Assembly: GCA_951217055.1 (NCBI GenBank)
Contig: OX578280.1
Location: 16,655,394 to 16,719,393 of the forward strand
Reading direction: 5' to 3'
DNA: 64,000 bases
From: Gerris lacustris
Taxonomy: Eukaryota; Arthropoda; Insecta; Hemiptera; Gerridae
Shown: piece by piece, positions 35,549 through 44,290 of the stretch
Numbering within the stretch: the first letter of the stretch is position 1
How the letters are laid out: every line of letters starts with the position of its first letter
Made by a program: the position numbers and the translations under genes
The notes under the pieces: generated by a model
The model's input: the letters and a program-made list of their open reading frames with translations, nothing else
The model's database searches: none
What the model was told of the DNA's origin: nothing

Positions 35549-35765
35549 TGGGTAGCCCGTATGGGAGAGCGGTTGGCTTTAAATCAGTCAAGTTAAGCAG
35601 CATCGGGCGTGGACAGTAGTTGGATTGATGTCTTTCTGACCATATAGCTCTCTGAGCTCAATTCCCAGACCAGAAATTGACATCAATCTGTTTAAACAAA
35701 TGGGTAGTTTTCTTATTGCGTATGCTGCCGCATGGGTGGAATAACTTGGTTAATAATTTAATAAA
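35549..35765 (+). mobile_element. 5S rRNA-derived SINE or 5S pseudogene
   Basis: 35,588-35,632 (caagttaagcagcatcgggc, then gtggacagtagttggattga) matches the internal control region of animal 5S rRNA: the A-box word aagttaagcagc, the intermediate cgggc and the C-box-like ttggatt-gatg. The preceding ~40 bp and the following ~130 bp are not 5S-like (the usual 5' gccaacg start is absent), which fits a 5S-headed SINE better than a tandem 5S gene. The end is estimated at the AT-rich tail. Confidence 0.6.
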
Positions 35766-35769
35766 TCAA

Positions 35770-36540
35770 CTCGAAATCAATAACTTCGCGTCATGAAGGG
35801 GTTGAAGTCCGACGTTTCGCTTCCACTACTGGAAGCATCTTTAAAGGTGTGGTGCGTCGTGATGTTGACTCGAAATAAACACAAGATATACTGTCGACTG
35901 GAGAGAAGAGCGGCGAATTGATACTGGTTTTCTAGACCGTAGATTGTACCTGGATTTCCGGGGGTTCCTTTACTCGGGGTAATCCTTTTTCGGGATGATG
36001 CAATCAGGCAAGTGCTGCCTTCGTCGGTGTTCCTTTGTCGGGAGGATGATGTATGAAGTCGGGAAGAGCTGGGGTTGGGACATCGATGTCGATGTATCGA
36101 AAACATCGATGTATCGGACTTTAAAACATCGATGTTGATCTTTCGATGTATTGGTCAACATCGATGTTTTCCCGAAACATCGAAAAGACCGATGTTATCG
36201 ATGCATCGCAGCCTAAAAAATGGACGACAACGAAAATCGGGGACGAAAAGGAGAGATATTTTGAAAGTGGTGACTTTTTTTTTTTTTTTTTTTCTCTTCA
36301 GCTTGGAGGACCGATGTCGATGTATCGAAAACATCGATGTTTTCTTCCGATGTTTTGGCTAACATCGATGTTTGTTCTTTCGATGTCGATGTATCGAAAA
36401 CATCGATGTTTGCCTATCGATGTCCCAACCCTAGAAGAGACTGTGGACTTGCTATCTGCTTGTCGCAGGTGCTGACCAGAGATTTCCAGGTCCAAGAAAG
36501 GGTGAAACCATACTTTCTGTTTAAGTTCTCCGGTGGTTTC
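35770..36540 (-). mobile_element. Penelope-like element 3' region, split by a MITE
   Basis: In reverse complement this matches 57,040-57,405 segment by segment: ggacctggaaatctctgg, gacgaaggcagcacttgcc, ggaaatccaggtacaatcta, then the terminal gaagcgaaacgtcggacttc. Only the C-terminal/3' untranslated part is present, with no RT or endonuclease motif. The terminal stem-loop gcttcc-agtagt-ggaagc followed by gaaac is intact here. The overlapping frames are shadows of the MITE and this region. Confidence 0.75.
36071..36433. mobile_element. MITE with acatcgatgt palindromes, hAT-like
   Basis: Ends ggggttgggacatcgatg and catcgatgt...cccaaccct are inverted repeats. The flanks gaagagct (36,063-36,070) and gaagagac (36,434-36,441) look like an imperfect 8 bp target duplication. 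The element holds at least eight acatcgatgt or cgatgt palindromic words clustered towards both ends, around a central T tract. It interrupts the Penelope-like fragment, which is continuous at 57 kb. The hAT assignment rests on the duplication size and is tentative. Confidence 0.75.
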
Positions 36541-37419
36541 TAGATCTCAATAGCCTCCCTTTTATCACCCTGCTATTTTAAATAGAGGCTATTTCTTTTA
36601 GATCACATAGCGCAAAGATAAATTGGTGCAACAACGAAACCTATATATATATTTGTACTCCCTTCATTCAACTAAGCTCTTCCATTTTCCACTCTAAGCA
36701 TTTCCGATACCAAAATTGTAATACCTTGTTTTTGTAGCTTCCTCATACTTTTCCTGTGTTTAGGTAAATACACATAATATAACTGCAAAGTTTTCAGAGA
36801 TCAGACAAATGTAAGAAATTATAAGGGTTCACGGTTTTTAATTATACTTATTACAAAAGGTACATGCCAAATTTGGGGTCTACTTTATTAATTCCATAAC
36901 ATATAATAAAGACATAACAAACTGTTAACAAGGAGGATTATTACTGTGTTTATTTTTTAGCTGTTCTACATACATTCTACCCTTTCTTTTATCCCTATTA
37001 CATAAAAGAACAACATGGAGCCCCTACATGTGGCTCCGGTTATGTTATAGACTTAAACAGAGATCCCCAACCTCCCTCTATAACAGACAGACTTTCATTA
37101 ACCAGAACATTACACTTATTTATTGTTAGAGAAAAAAAAATAGAGTTAGAGAGAAAGGAATAGAATAAAGAAAAAAAAAATAGGTTGCCAATTAAAGTGG
37201 CACATAGTTTCCTCATGTTCTATCGTGCACTTTAATCATGTTTTCTTTTACTACCCTTTATTGTCTAATTTATAAATTTATTTTATTTTCTAATTTATTT
37301 TCACTTTAAACAAAAAAGCATTTGCTACTTTTTTGTAGTCCCAAATGCTTGTTTTGTTACATTTATTTATGTAAGGACCAATTATGCAATATTAAATTTG
37401 ACGGCTGAAATAAATATGA
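36541..37419. other. Unassigned, with two small repeat fragments
   Basis: 36,800-36,835 recalls the hAT-like insert at 11,460-11,500 (aagaaattataagggt). 37,181-37,240 is the start of family E (ttgccaattaaagtggcaca). No gene seen. Confidence 0.45.
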
Positions 37420-38585
37420 TTATAGGACGATCTATGTTCTTCTTTCGACAAACCATAAAAAAATTTCTTCAAAATCGGTTGAGTACTTAAAGATGTAAGA
37501 TAGGATATGGAGCGCGAGTGGAGTTCATCGTTAAAAGTAGAAAGAGAAGCATTTCCTCGTAAAAATTATAGAACGATCTATGTTCTTCATTCGACAAACC
37601 ATAAACATTTCTGCAAAATCGGTTGAGTACTTTTAAAGATGTAAGATAGGATATGCAGCGCGAGTGGAGTTCATCGTTAAAAGTAGAAGGAGAAGTCTTT
37701 CCACGTAAAAATTATAGAACGATCTATGTTCTTCATTCGACAAACCATAAACATTTCTGCAAAATCGGTTGAGTGCTTTTAAAGATGTAAGATAGGATAT
37801 GGAGCGCGAGTGGAGATCATCGTTAAAAGTAGAAAGAGAAGTATTTCCACGTAAAAATTATAGAGCGATCTATGTTCTTCATTCGACAAACCATAAACAT
37901 TTCTGCAAAATCGGTTGAGTGCTTTTAAAGATGTAAGATAGGATATGCAGCGCGAGTGGAGATCATCGTTAAAAGTAGAAAGAGAAGTATTTCCTCGTAA
38001 AAATTATAGAACGATCTATGTTCTTCATTCGACAAACCATAAACATTTCTGCAAAATCGGTTGAGTGCTTTTAAAGATGTAAGATAGGATATGGAGCGCG
38101 AGTGGAGATCATCGTTAAAAGTAGAAAGAGGAGTATTTCCACGTAAAAATTATAGAACGATCTATGTTCTTCATTCGACAAACCATAAACATTTCTGCAA
38201 AATCGGTTGAGTACTTGTAAAGATATAAGATAGGATATGGAGCGCGAGTGGAGATCATCGTTAAAAGTAGAAAGAGAAGTATTTCCACGTAAAAATTATA
38301 GAACGATCTATGTTCTTCATTCGACAAACCATAAACATTTCTGCAAAATCGGTTGAGTGCTTTTAAAGATATAAGATAGGATATGGAGCGCGAGTGGAGA
38401 TCATCGTTAAAAGTAGAAAGAGAAGTATTTCCACGTAAAAATTATAGAACGATCTATGTTCTTCATTCGACAAACCATAAACATTTCTGCAAAATCGGTT
38501 GAGTGCTTTTAAAGATGTAAGATAGGATATGCAGCGCGAGTGGAGTTCATCGTTAAAAGTAGAAGAAGTCTTTCCACGTAAAATA
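37420..38585. repeat. Satellite array, exactly 146 bp monomer, 8 copies
   Basis: The word cgatctatgttct occurs at 37,428, 37,574, 37,720, 37,866, 38,012, 38,158, 38,304 and 38,450, a strict 146 bp period. Monomers differ at a few diagnostic sites (atggagcg/atgcagcg; gttcatcg/gatcatcg; tcctcg/tccacg) in a mosaic order, with the last monomer most like the second. The word aaaatcggttgagtactt is of the kind found inside transposons. The array runs directly into the 38,559-38,779 palindrome. The minus frame at 38,115-38,327 is a by-product. Confidence 0.95.
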
Positions 38586-38779
38586 TTAATTTAAAAAAAT
38601 CAAAGCAGCTGTCGGCAGATAAGGCCATCTTCAGTGGCGAAAGAGGTGGAAACGTTAATTGTGTTCAACGTGATTTACGTTTCAAAATCTTTCGGCACTG
38701 AAGAAGGCCTTATAGAGGTCGAAAGCTGCTTTGATTTTTTTTTTTTTAATATTTTACGTGGAGAGATTTTTCCTTCTAC
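38559..38779. repeat. 221 bp palindrome with Penelope-type tip
   Basis: gtagaagaagtctttccacg at the left is mirrored by the right end (cgtggagagatttttccttc), and aaatcaaagcagctg by cagctgctttgattt. Between them each arm carries a word of the form actgaaga.ggccttat...g.cgaaagctg, the stem-loop seen at 3' ends of Penelope-like elements. The left arm's outer part is the end of the last 146 bp monomer, so satellite and palindrome share sequence. Confidence 0.8.
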
Positions 38780-38804
38780 ATTTAAAGATAGGTAGGTGTA
38801 AATA

Positions 38805-39123
38805 AAAAAAATCGGTCCGAGACAACTCGGACAAACTTTCTCATATACAAGTTCATAATTACTTAGCCAATGTTTTCCATTTATTAGTTTTTGTAAGTAC
38901 GTTTAATTATTATTGAAAATTATATCAAAATTTACCATAAAAATAACTTCTCCAGGGCGGGGAATCGAACCCGGGATCTCTCCGTCCACGTTTTAAGCTA
39001 TTTTCTCAGGAACTAGATTTTTCCCGGGAAAACTGCTTATATCGTTGGATCCGTTTTTAAATTGACTACATTTTAGAATTTTTTAATCAAAATCGTCGGA
39101 ACCGTTTTCGAGAAATATTTTTT
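38805..39123 (+). repeat. Family B, left half, interrupted
   Basis: From aatcggtccgagacaactcg through the reversed tRNA-like box (ggggaatcgaacccggg) to cgagaaatatttttt, where the Penelope-like element begins. The rest of this copy resumes at 40,921. Confidence 0.8.
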
Positions 39124-39881
39124 ACTGGATACTATATTGATGGATTTTTTAAAGGTGAAAAATAAAAACGAACTTAATCCATTTTTTAAAGAAACGTTTC
39201 AACTCTTCTTAGAGCCATCTTCAGTCTTTTATTTCTAAAATTGAAACAAACAATCCGTTAAATAACAATTAGTATTATATCACATTTTTTTTTTTTTATA
39301 AATATAGTATGTTCTAAGACATATAAAATTCCCAAAAACTTACATGCAGCGTTGTGGTCACAAGAATTAATGGTACAATCTATTAACAAAATCAAGTACT
39401 TTCTCTATCTCTTGGATAGAGAGCGTCACCTTTGTATATAAATTAAGTTTACAGTCAAATTAACTACATTAAAAATTTTAATTTTAACTACATCATAACA
39501 ATATTCTATATAATAAACAATTAGAAAATAAAAATTTTTTATCAAAAATGTAAAAATCTGAATTTAAAGACACTTAACTTGCAACCAAACCTGCAATACT
39601 CCGAGGTATACATGCTATTTTACTTTACATTTTTAACCGAGAACATTCAAGTCTTTTAATTTGATTTAAAATTGGAATGAATTATAAAATAAGATGAACC
39701 TCTTCAAACTTAATTGACAAAGATGATACTTAATTAATCCCGATGGATACAATAATAATTAATTCGATATTTATAATAGAAAACATGAATTATAAGGGGT
39801 GGTCATATCAGTAAAATCGTTAATTTGTGACCCGTCTCAATTTATATTATTTTTCTACTTATTATTTTGTAATTATTTATA

Positions 39882-40436
39882 TTATTTATTGTCTTTAAAT
39901 CTACTAAAAATTAAATTATAATTTTTGTGAATACTACTTGCATCCGTTTTATGGTTTACCGTGTGATTTAGATTTTTAAAAATGTGGAACGATTCACAAA
40001 TTCTCCTCTTCTTTGTGTTTTGTTCATATCCCAGAATTTTTGGGTTGTCAAAATCAAATTTATGACCGGTATTGAGACTGTGGATGGCAAGGCCGGTTTT
40101 GTTGCTATTATTTTTTACATCATTGATATGTTGATATTTTCTGCTTTTTAGTTTTTGTGATGTTTCATCAATGTACGCTTTATTGCAATTATTACAATCA
40201 ATTTTATAAATTAGATTGGATTTGTTCTCTTTACTAATTGTGTCTTTCATATTATTATATAGGTTTCGCATTTTATCGTTGGGTTTGTGAGCTATTTTTA
40301 TATGGTCTCCATCATTTTTATTCATTATATTTTGTAAATTTTCTGAAAGTCCTTTAATATACGTGTGAATGTTCTCGGTTAAAAATGTAAAGTAAAATAG
40401 CATGTATACCTCGGAGTATTGCAGGTTTGGTTGCAA
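39882..40436 (-). CDS. Penelope-like GIY-YIG endonuclease, truncated
   Basis: The 184-codon frame holds the linker found after the RT of Penelope-like elements (YIKGLSENLQNIM, IAHKPNDKM, NMKD) and a GIY-YIG nuclease at ~residues 72-150. The nuclease reads IYKIDCNNCNKAYIDET: the GIY equivalent is IYK, a CxxC pair follows as in this endonuclease family, and the usual YIG is YID, a change at a normally conserved Gly. Further on are KSRKYQH, HSLNTGHKFDF and the glutamate of CESFHI (likely catalytic). The first ~20 residues come from the terminal repeat and are probably not native. The RT domain is absent, so the protein cannot drive retrotransposition alone. Confidence 0.75.
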   Translation of the reverse strand: MQPNLQYSEVYMLFYFTFLTENIHTYIKGLSENLQNIMNKNDGDHIKIAHKPNDKMRNLYNNMKDTISKENKSNLIYKIDCNNCNKAYIDETSQKLKSRKYQHINDVKNNSNKTGLAIHSLNTGHKFDFDNPKILGYEQNTKKRRICESFHIFKNLNHTVNHKTDASSIHKNYNLIFSRFKDNK

Positions 40437-40788
40437 GTTAAGTGTCTTTAAATTCAGATTTTTACATTTTTGATAAAAAAAATTTATTTTCTAATTGTTT
40501 ATTATATAGAATATTGTTATGATGTAGTTAAAATTAAAATTTTTAATGTAGTTAATTTGACTGTAAACTTAATTTATATACAAAGGTGACGCTCTCTATC
40601 CAAGAGATAGAGAAAGTACTTGATTTTGTTAATAGATTGTACCATTAATTCTTGTGACCACAACGCTGCATGTAAGTTTTTGGGAATTTTATATGTCTTA
40701 GAACATACTATATTTATAAAAAAAAAAATGTGATATAATACTAATTGTTATTTAACGGATTGTTTGTTTCAATTTTAGAAATAAAAGA

Positions 40789-40818
40789 CTGAAGATGGCT
40801 CTAAGAAGAGTTGAAACG
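40789..40818 (+). ncRNA. Hammerhead-like core in the Penelope terminal repeat
   Basis: The sequence ctgaaga, a 6 bp stem with a 4-base loop (ggctct-aaga-agagtt), then gaaac matches the CUGANGA-stem II-GAAA half of the hammerhead core. The inverted copy is at about 39,196-39,225 (minus). Stem III and the closing UH cleavage site are not convincingly visible. Hammerhead motifs are established in Penelope-like terminal repeats; activity here is inference. Confidence 0.4.
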
Positions 40819-40920
40819 TTTCTTTAAAAAATGGATTAAGTTCGTTTTTATTTTTCACCTTTAAAAAATCCATCAATATAGTATCCAGTAAAAAATTAAA
40901 AAAGGTGTATTAAACATATC

Positions 40921-41245
40921 AGAAATATTTTTTTTTTTCACGTTTTTTCAGAGTTTTTGGGGGGTAGCACCTCCAAATTTGGAGCTAAAATTCATTTCTC
41001 GATTTCGCCTCGGGGTATGATTTTTCTGAACATGTATGCCAAATTTCGTCAAAATCGGTCCAGTAGTTTAGGCTCCAGGCATCTGCACAGACAGACGACA
41101 GACGACAGACGACAGACGACGGACAGACATTTTTTAAAAACCACTTTTTTGAACTCAGGGGACCTTAAAACGTGTAAATCCATCAAAATCTCAAAATCGA
41201 ATTTTCGCGCCATCACAATACTTTCTCTTTATATGAGAAAGTAAA
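40921..41245 (+). repeat. Family B, right half
   Basis: Resumes after the Penelope-like element with agaaatattttttt, carries the (cagacga)n block at 41,090-41,125 and ends tctctttatatgagaaagta. The frame at 40,957-41,244 also appears in minus copy 15,632-15,934 and partly at 54,615-54,815; this reflects repeat identity and not a shown protein. Confidence 0.8.
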
Positions 41246-41672
41246 AAAGGTTATTGCACATAAGGAATGGACGTAGAAAATAAATTAGTATGTCACCAAC
41301 AATCATCCAATTTTAAATATTAAGCCAATTAAATATTTTTGTTTTTCAGCAAAATCACAACGTTTCCATTACCTTCGATAAGATCAGAAGCAAAAATAAG
41401 AAAAGAGTATTAAATTCTGCATTAGTACAAATAGCATTAGTATAATATACAGAACTAGTAAAACCACATCAAATATTACATTACTTAAGAAACAAATTAA
41501 CATTGAACATTTTAAGTAAGAAAGGGTAAAGAAATATAAAATGCTCCCCTCTAAAATAGCTTTGGTAAGGTGGTAAGGTGAAACCGGCTTAAATATTATG
41601 TTACAATGTTCAAGTAGTACATCAATAAGATTTAAATTGTAGAGAGTCAGTTTTAAATTTCTGTAGCTATTG

Positions 41673-41710
<38 letters not shown>

Positions 41711-42242
41711 CTACGGTTCCTTGAAATTTAACAGGTGTTAGAAGATTGCTTTTGAAACATTTACACTTCGCATACAAAAATCTTTGAACTATTAGGATTC
41801 ATAAATTGATAATGGTAATTAATTATTGGTTGTACTGGGCGTTCAAAAGTTATGGACAATTCATGGTCGGTACCGTAAACACAAAATATTTGTTAGACAT
41901 ATTTTTATCCTTTATGGAAGTTACAGCTAGTATAGTCTTCTGAAGAAGAATACTAGAAAGAAAAAGACTCTTGGTGGTGAGCTACACCGAAACAAACACT
42001 GCAGACCAATAAAACAAATCTAGATGGAAGCCTAAACTAGAAGCACGCCTGCTAGGTGATAGCTGAGGCTCTAGCATGATGAAATGCCCTTAAAGGGCGC
42101 AAGACGGGCCTAGTCGGAAGTAATGTGATACACACACAGTTTGGTAGGACAGTCGGTGGGACAGCTTACGCTGTTGAGTCAGATTCTCTGTTTCAGGTAT
42201 GTGGAAAAGGTTAGCGCGTAATTGCATTTCACCGTCCACCTC
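41246..42242. other. Unassigned, with family E end and poly(T)
   Basis: 41,360-41,397 is the hairpin end of family E (ccattaccttcgataagatc). A run of about 32 T lies at 41,674-41,705. From ~41,940 the sequence may belong to the LINE below, but no motif is readable. Confidence 0.45.
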
Positions 42243-42786
42243 AAAAAACTAATATAGTCTTAGATACAGATACTTTTGAAAATGCGAGATGTAACTATCT
42301 AGGCTCAACGGTCCCAAATGATAATAGCTGCAGAAAAGAAATAAAGGCTAGACTGGCTGAAGGAAACAGGTGCCATAACTCTCTGTTATCTATAGTCCGA
42401 AGTCAATATATAAGCCGGAGTACAAAAGCTTTAGTGTACTAACTGTTGTCCCACCAGTGTTAACATATGCCTAGGAGACATGGACTTGGGTTGCTATTGA
42501 TAAACTTCTAAGAAGGTGGAAAGGAAGGTCTTTAGAATTTATCTGGATTGTCAATGGAAATTTAGAGCAAACAAAGAGCTTGCATAGATGTAAGGAAAGC
42601 CTGATATCGTAGTAGAGATAAAAGCAGGAAGAGAAAGATGGTTGGCCACATACAAAGAATGCCAGTAGAGAGAGTTCCTAGAAAGATGTTCGACGGACAA
42701 CCAGTATGCAGGAGAAGAATGGTCGGCCAAGAAAGAGATGATGAGAAGATGTAGAGGAGAACTAAAAAACTTCAGTCTGTGGTTGG
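42243..42786 (+). pseudogene. RTE-like non-LTR retrotransposon C-terminus, decayed
   Basis: One frame reads NYLGSTVPNDNSCRKEIKAR, then NSLLSIVRSQYISRSTKALV before a stop. After frameshifts another reads GHIQRMPVERVPRKMFDGQP and RRRMVGQERDDEKM. This order (YLG...EI..R, S..TK..LY, GH..RMP..R.P.K.F, RRR.G...) is the thumb/C-terminal region of many arthropod endonuclease-reverse transcriptases, often annotated RTE-type. The catalytic YADD region and endonuclease are not readable, and at least three disruptions are present. The RTE label is from memory of the motif and should be treated as approximate. Confidence 0.7.
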
Positions 42787-43979
42787 CGCCGTCCGGTTCA
42801 AAATACTTACAGTAGTTATGGAATATACGACAAAGTGCCATAAACATAAAAATACACGTAATCTTCAGTTATTTGCCAAACCATTAAAAATTTATTGAGG
42901 ATGTGACAGACGGACGAACGCACAAACAAAAAGCAAAATTCATTTAATTTTGAAGCCGATTCCAATATGAACCACTTAGTTCTAAGCACAAAACAATAGT
43001 GTTTCACTTTTAATCTCGTTGAGGAAAAATTATGCTACTTTCGTTTTCGTTAAATTCTAACAGATAGTAAATGTTATTAGTTTCTTTTTGTTGAAGCGCA
43101 GCATGTTTTAATTATACCCAAAGCGACTTTCTCCTTAATAAAGATTAAAGATAATGACTCTACTAAATAAAGATTATGAGCTTTTCATTTTCAATGTTTC
43201 ATGAAGAATGAGAAGCAGAATGAGAAACAAATATATAAATGTACATCTTAAGGATTGATTTTAATGTTTCTTTTGTGAACTTTAATTGCATAAGCCCTTT
43301 TTGATCCACTTTTATATTTAAAGCAGGCAAATACAGAACTGCATAATGGGGAGATTAAAATTGGCTTATTAATGTCAAAGACGTTGAACGAATAAGGAAA
43401 CATCTTTAAACATTATTATTCTTGTTATACTTTAACAGCAAGAGAACCTCCCATGTTGATTATCTTAAAGAATAATCTTTCTAATTTAATCTACCTTACT
43501 CTTACAGCATGCATATTAAACACGGCGAAGAGCTGCACAATATCCTGACCCTTTAGCTTCTTTCTTATCTTGAAACTATCTATTTTTAAATTGAAGAGAC
43601 ATGAATTTTAACTAGGGTCGAGTTTCAGAGAGAAAATTAGAGGGAGGAAAAAAATATAAATTTAAAATCTTAATAAACCAAAGAACATTCTTTTTTATTT
43701 ATTTTTCTCTCTTATATAATCTAGGATAAGAATGGATTCGTGTAACAAACTTTGGCTATGGGTTATAAACAAATACACTTTTTAGACATCCCTGAACACG
43801 TTTTGATAACATATTTTTTTTTTTTTTTATAAATTTAAGTATACTTTTTTCTTGGATCACTAATAATATGCGATTATGAAATTTTGATTTTAAATTATTC
43901 ACACTCTAAATTGAAAACGATCTTCACAGGGTGGGGTATTCGATTTCAATACGTAGTATCTTTTAATACATTAATAGGT
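42787..43979. other. Unassigned stretch
   Basis: The overlapping minus frames at 42,551-43,007 are antisense to the LINE or in AT-rich DNA. No gene recognised. Confidence 0.4.
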
Positions 43980-44290
43980 ACTACTTTTAAATCGCTATCT
44001 ATATGAATTATAAAATCCAAATACCATTGGCTGACTGACTGACTCACTGACACATCACAATATCTCTGAAACCACTAGACCTATGACCATGAAATTTTGT
44101 AGGTGTGTTCCTCTTGCCTCCTAGGTGCTCGCTAAGAAATAATTTTAAAATCCGTCATCTTGATCTAAGATGGCGGCCATTTACAAAATTCGACAACCCA
44201 TCTCCGGAACCCATTGTACTAGAACCTTGAAAATTAGAAGTTAGCCTCCTATGTATATAGCCAATGTAAAAAAGAGGCAAGATTGTTTTA
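43980..44290. repeat. Probable transposon-derived fragment
   Basis: (ctga)n near 44,030-44,050, then ctgaaaccactagaccta, gaccatgaaattttgtaggt and aagatggcggccatttac. Such phrasing is typical of dispersed invertebrate repeats, but no second copy lies in the window and no termini are seen. Confidence 0.35.

Larger units (their letters stand above)
39124..40920 (-). mobile_element. Penelope-like element with 525 bp inverted terminal repeats
   Basis: The arms 39,124-39,648 and 40,366-40,890 are inverted copies differing essentially only in a T-tract length. A 30 bp extension (40,891-40,920) is present at one end only, as reported for Penelope pseudo-LTRs. The 13 bp duplication agaaatatttttt flanks it (39,111-39,123 and 40,921-40,933) and it cleanly splits a family B copy. 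The central ~720 bp encode the endonuclease end of the polyprotein on minus. The reverse transcriptase is missing, so it is a 5'-truncated, inverted-repeat-type insertion. Near-identical arms indicate a recent event. Confidence 0.85.

Noticed and set aside
35777..36543. Six overlapping frames rich in Met-Tyr-Arg-Lys-His-Arg
   Set aside because: They are readings of the acatcgatgt palindromes of the MITE and of the Penelope 3' tail.
37420..38585. CRISPR array (regular direct repeats)
   Set aside because: Units are contiguous 146 bp monomers with no unique spacers, in eukaryotic DNA; this is a satellite.
39124..40920. LTR retrotransposon
   Set aside because: The terminal repeats are inverted rather than direct, and the coding part is a Penelope-type GIY-YIG endonuclease.
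40957..41244. 95-codon frame also seen at 15,632-15,934 and 54,615-54,815
   Set aside because: The similarity comes from family B DNA identity; the frame breaks in other copies and includes a simple (cagacga)n block.
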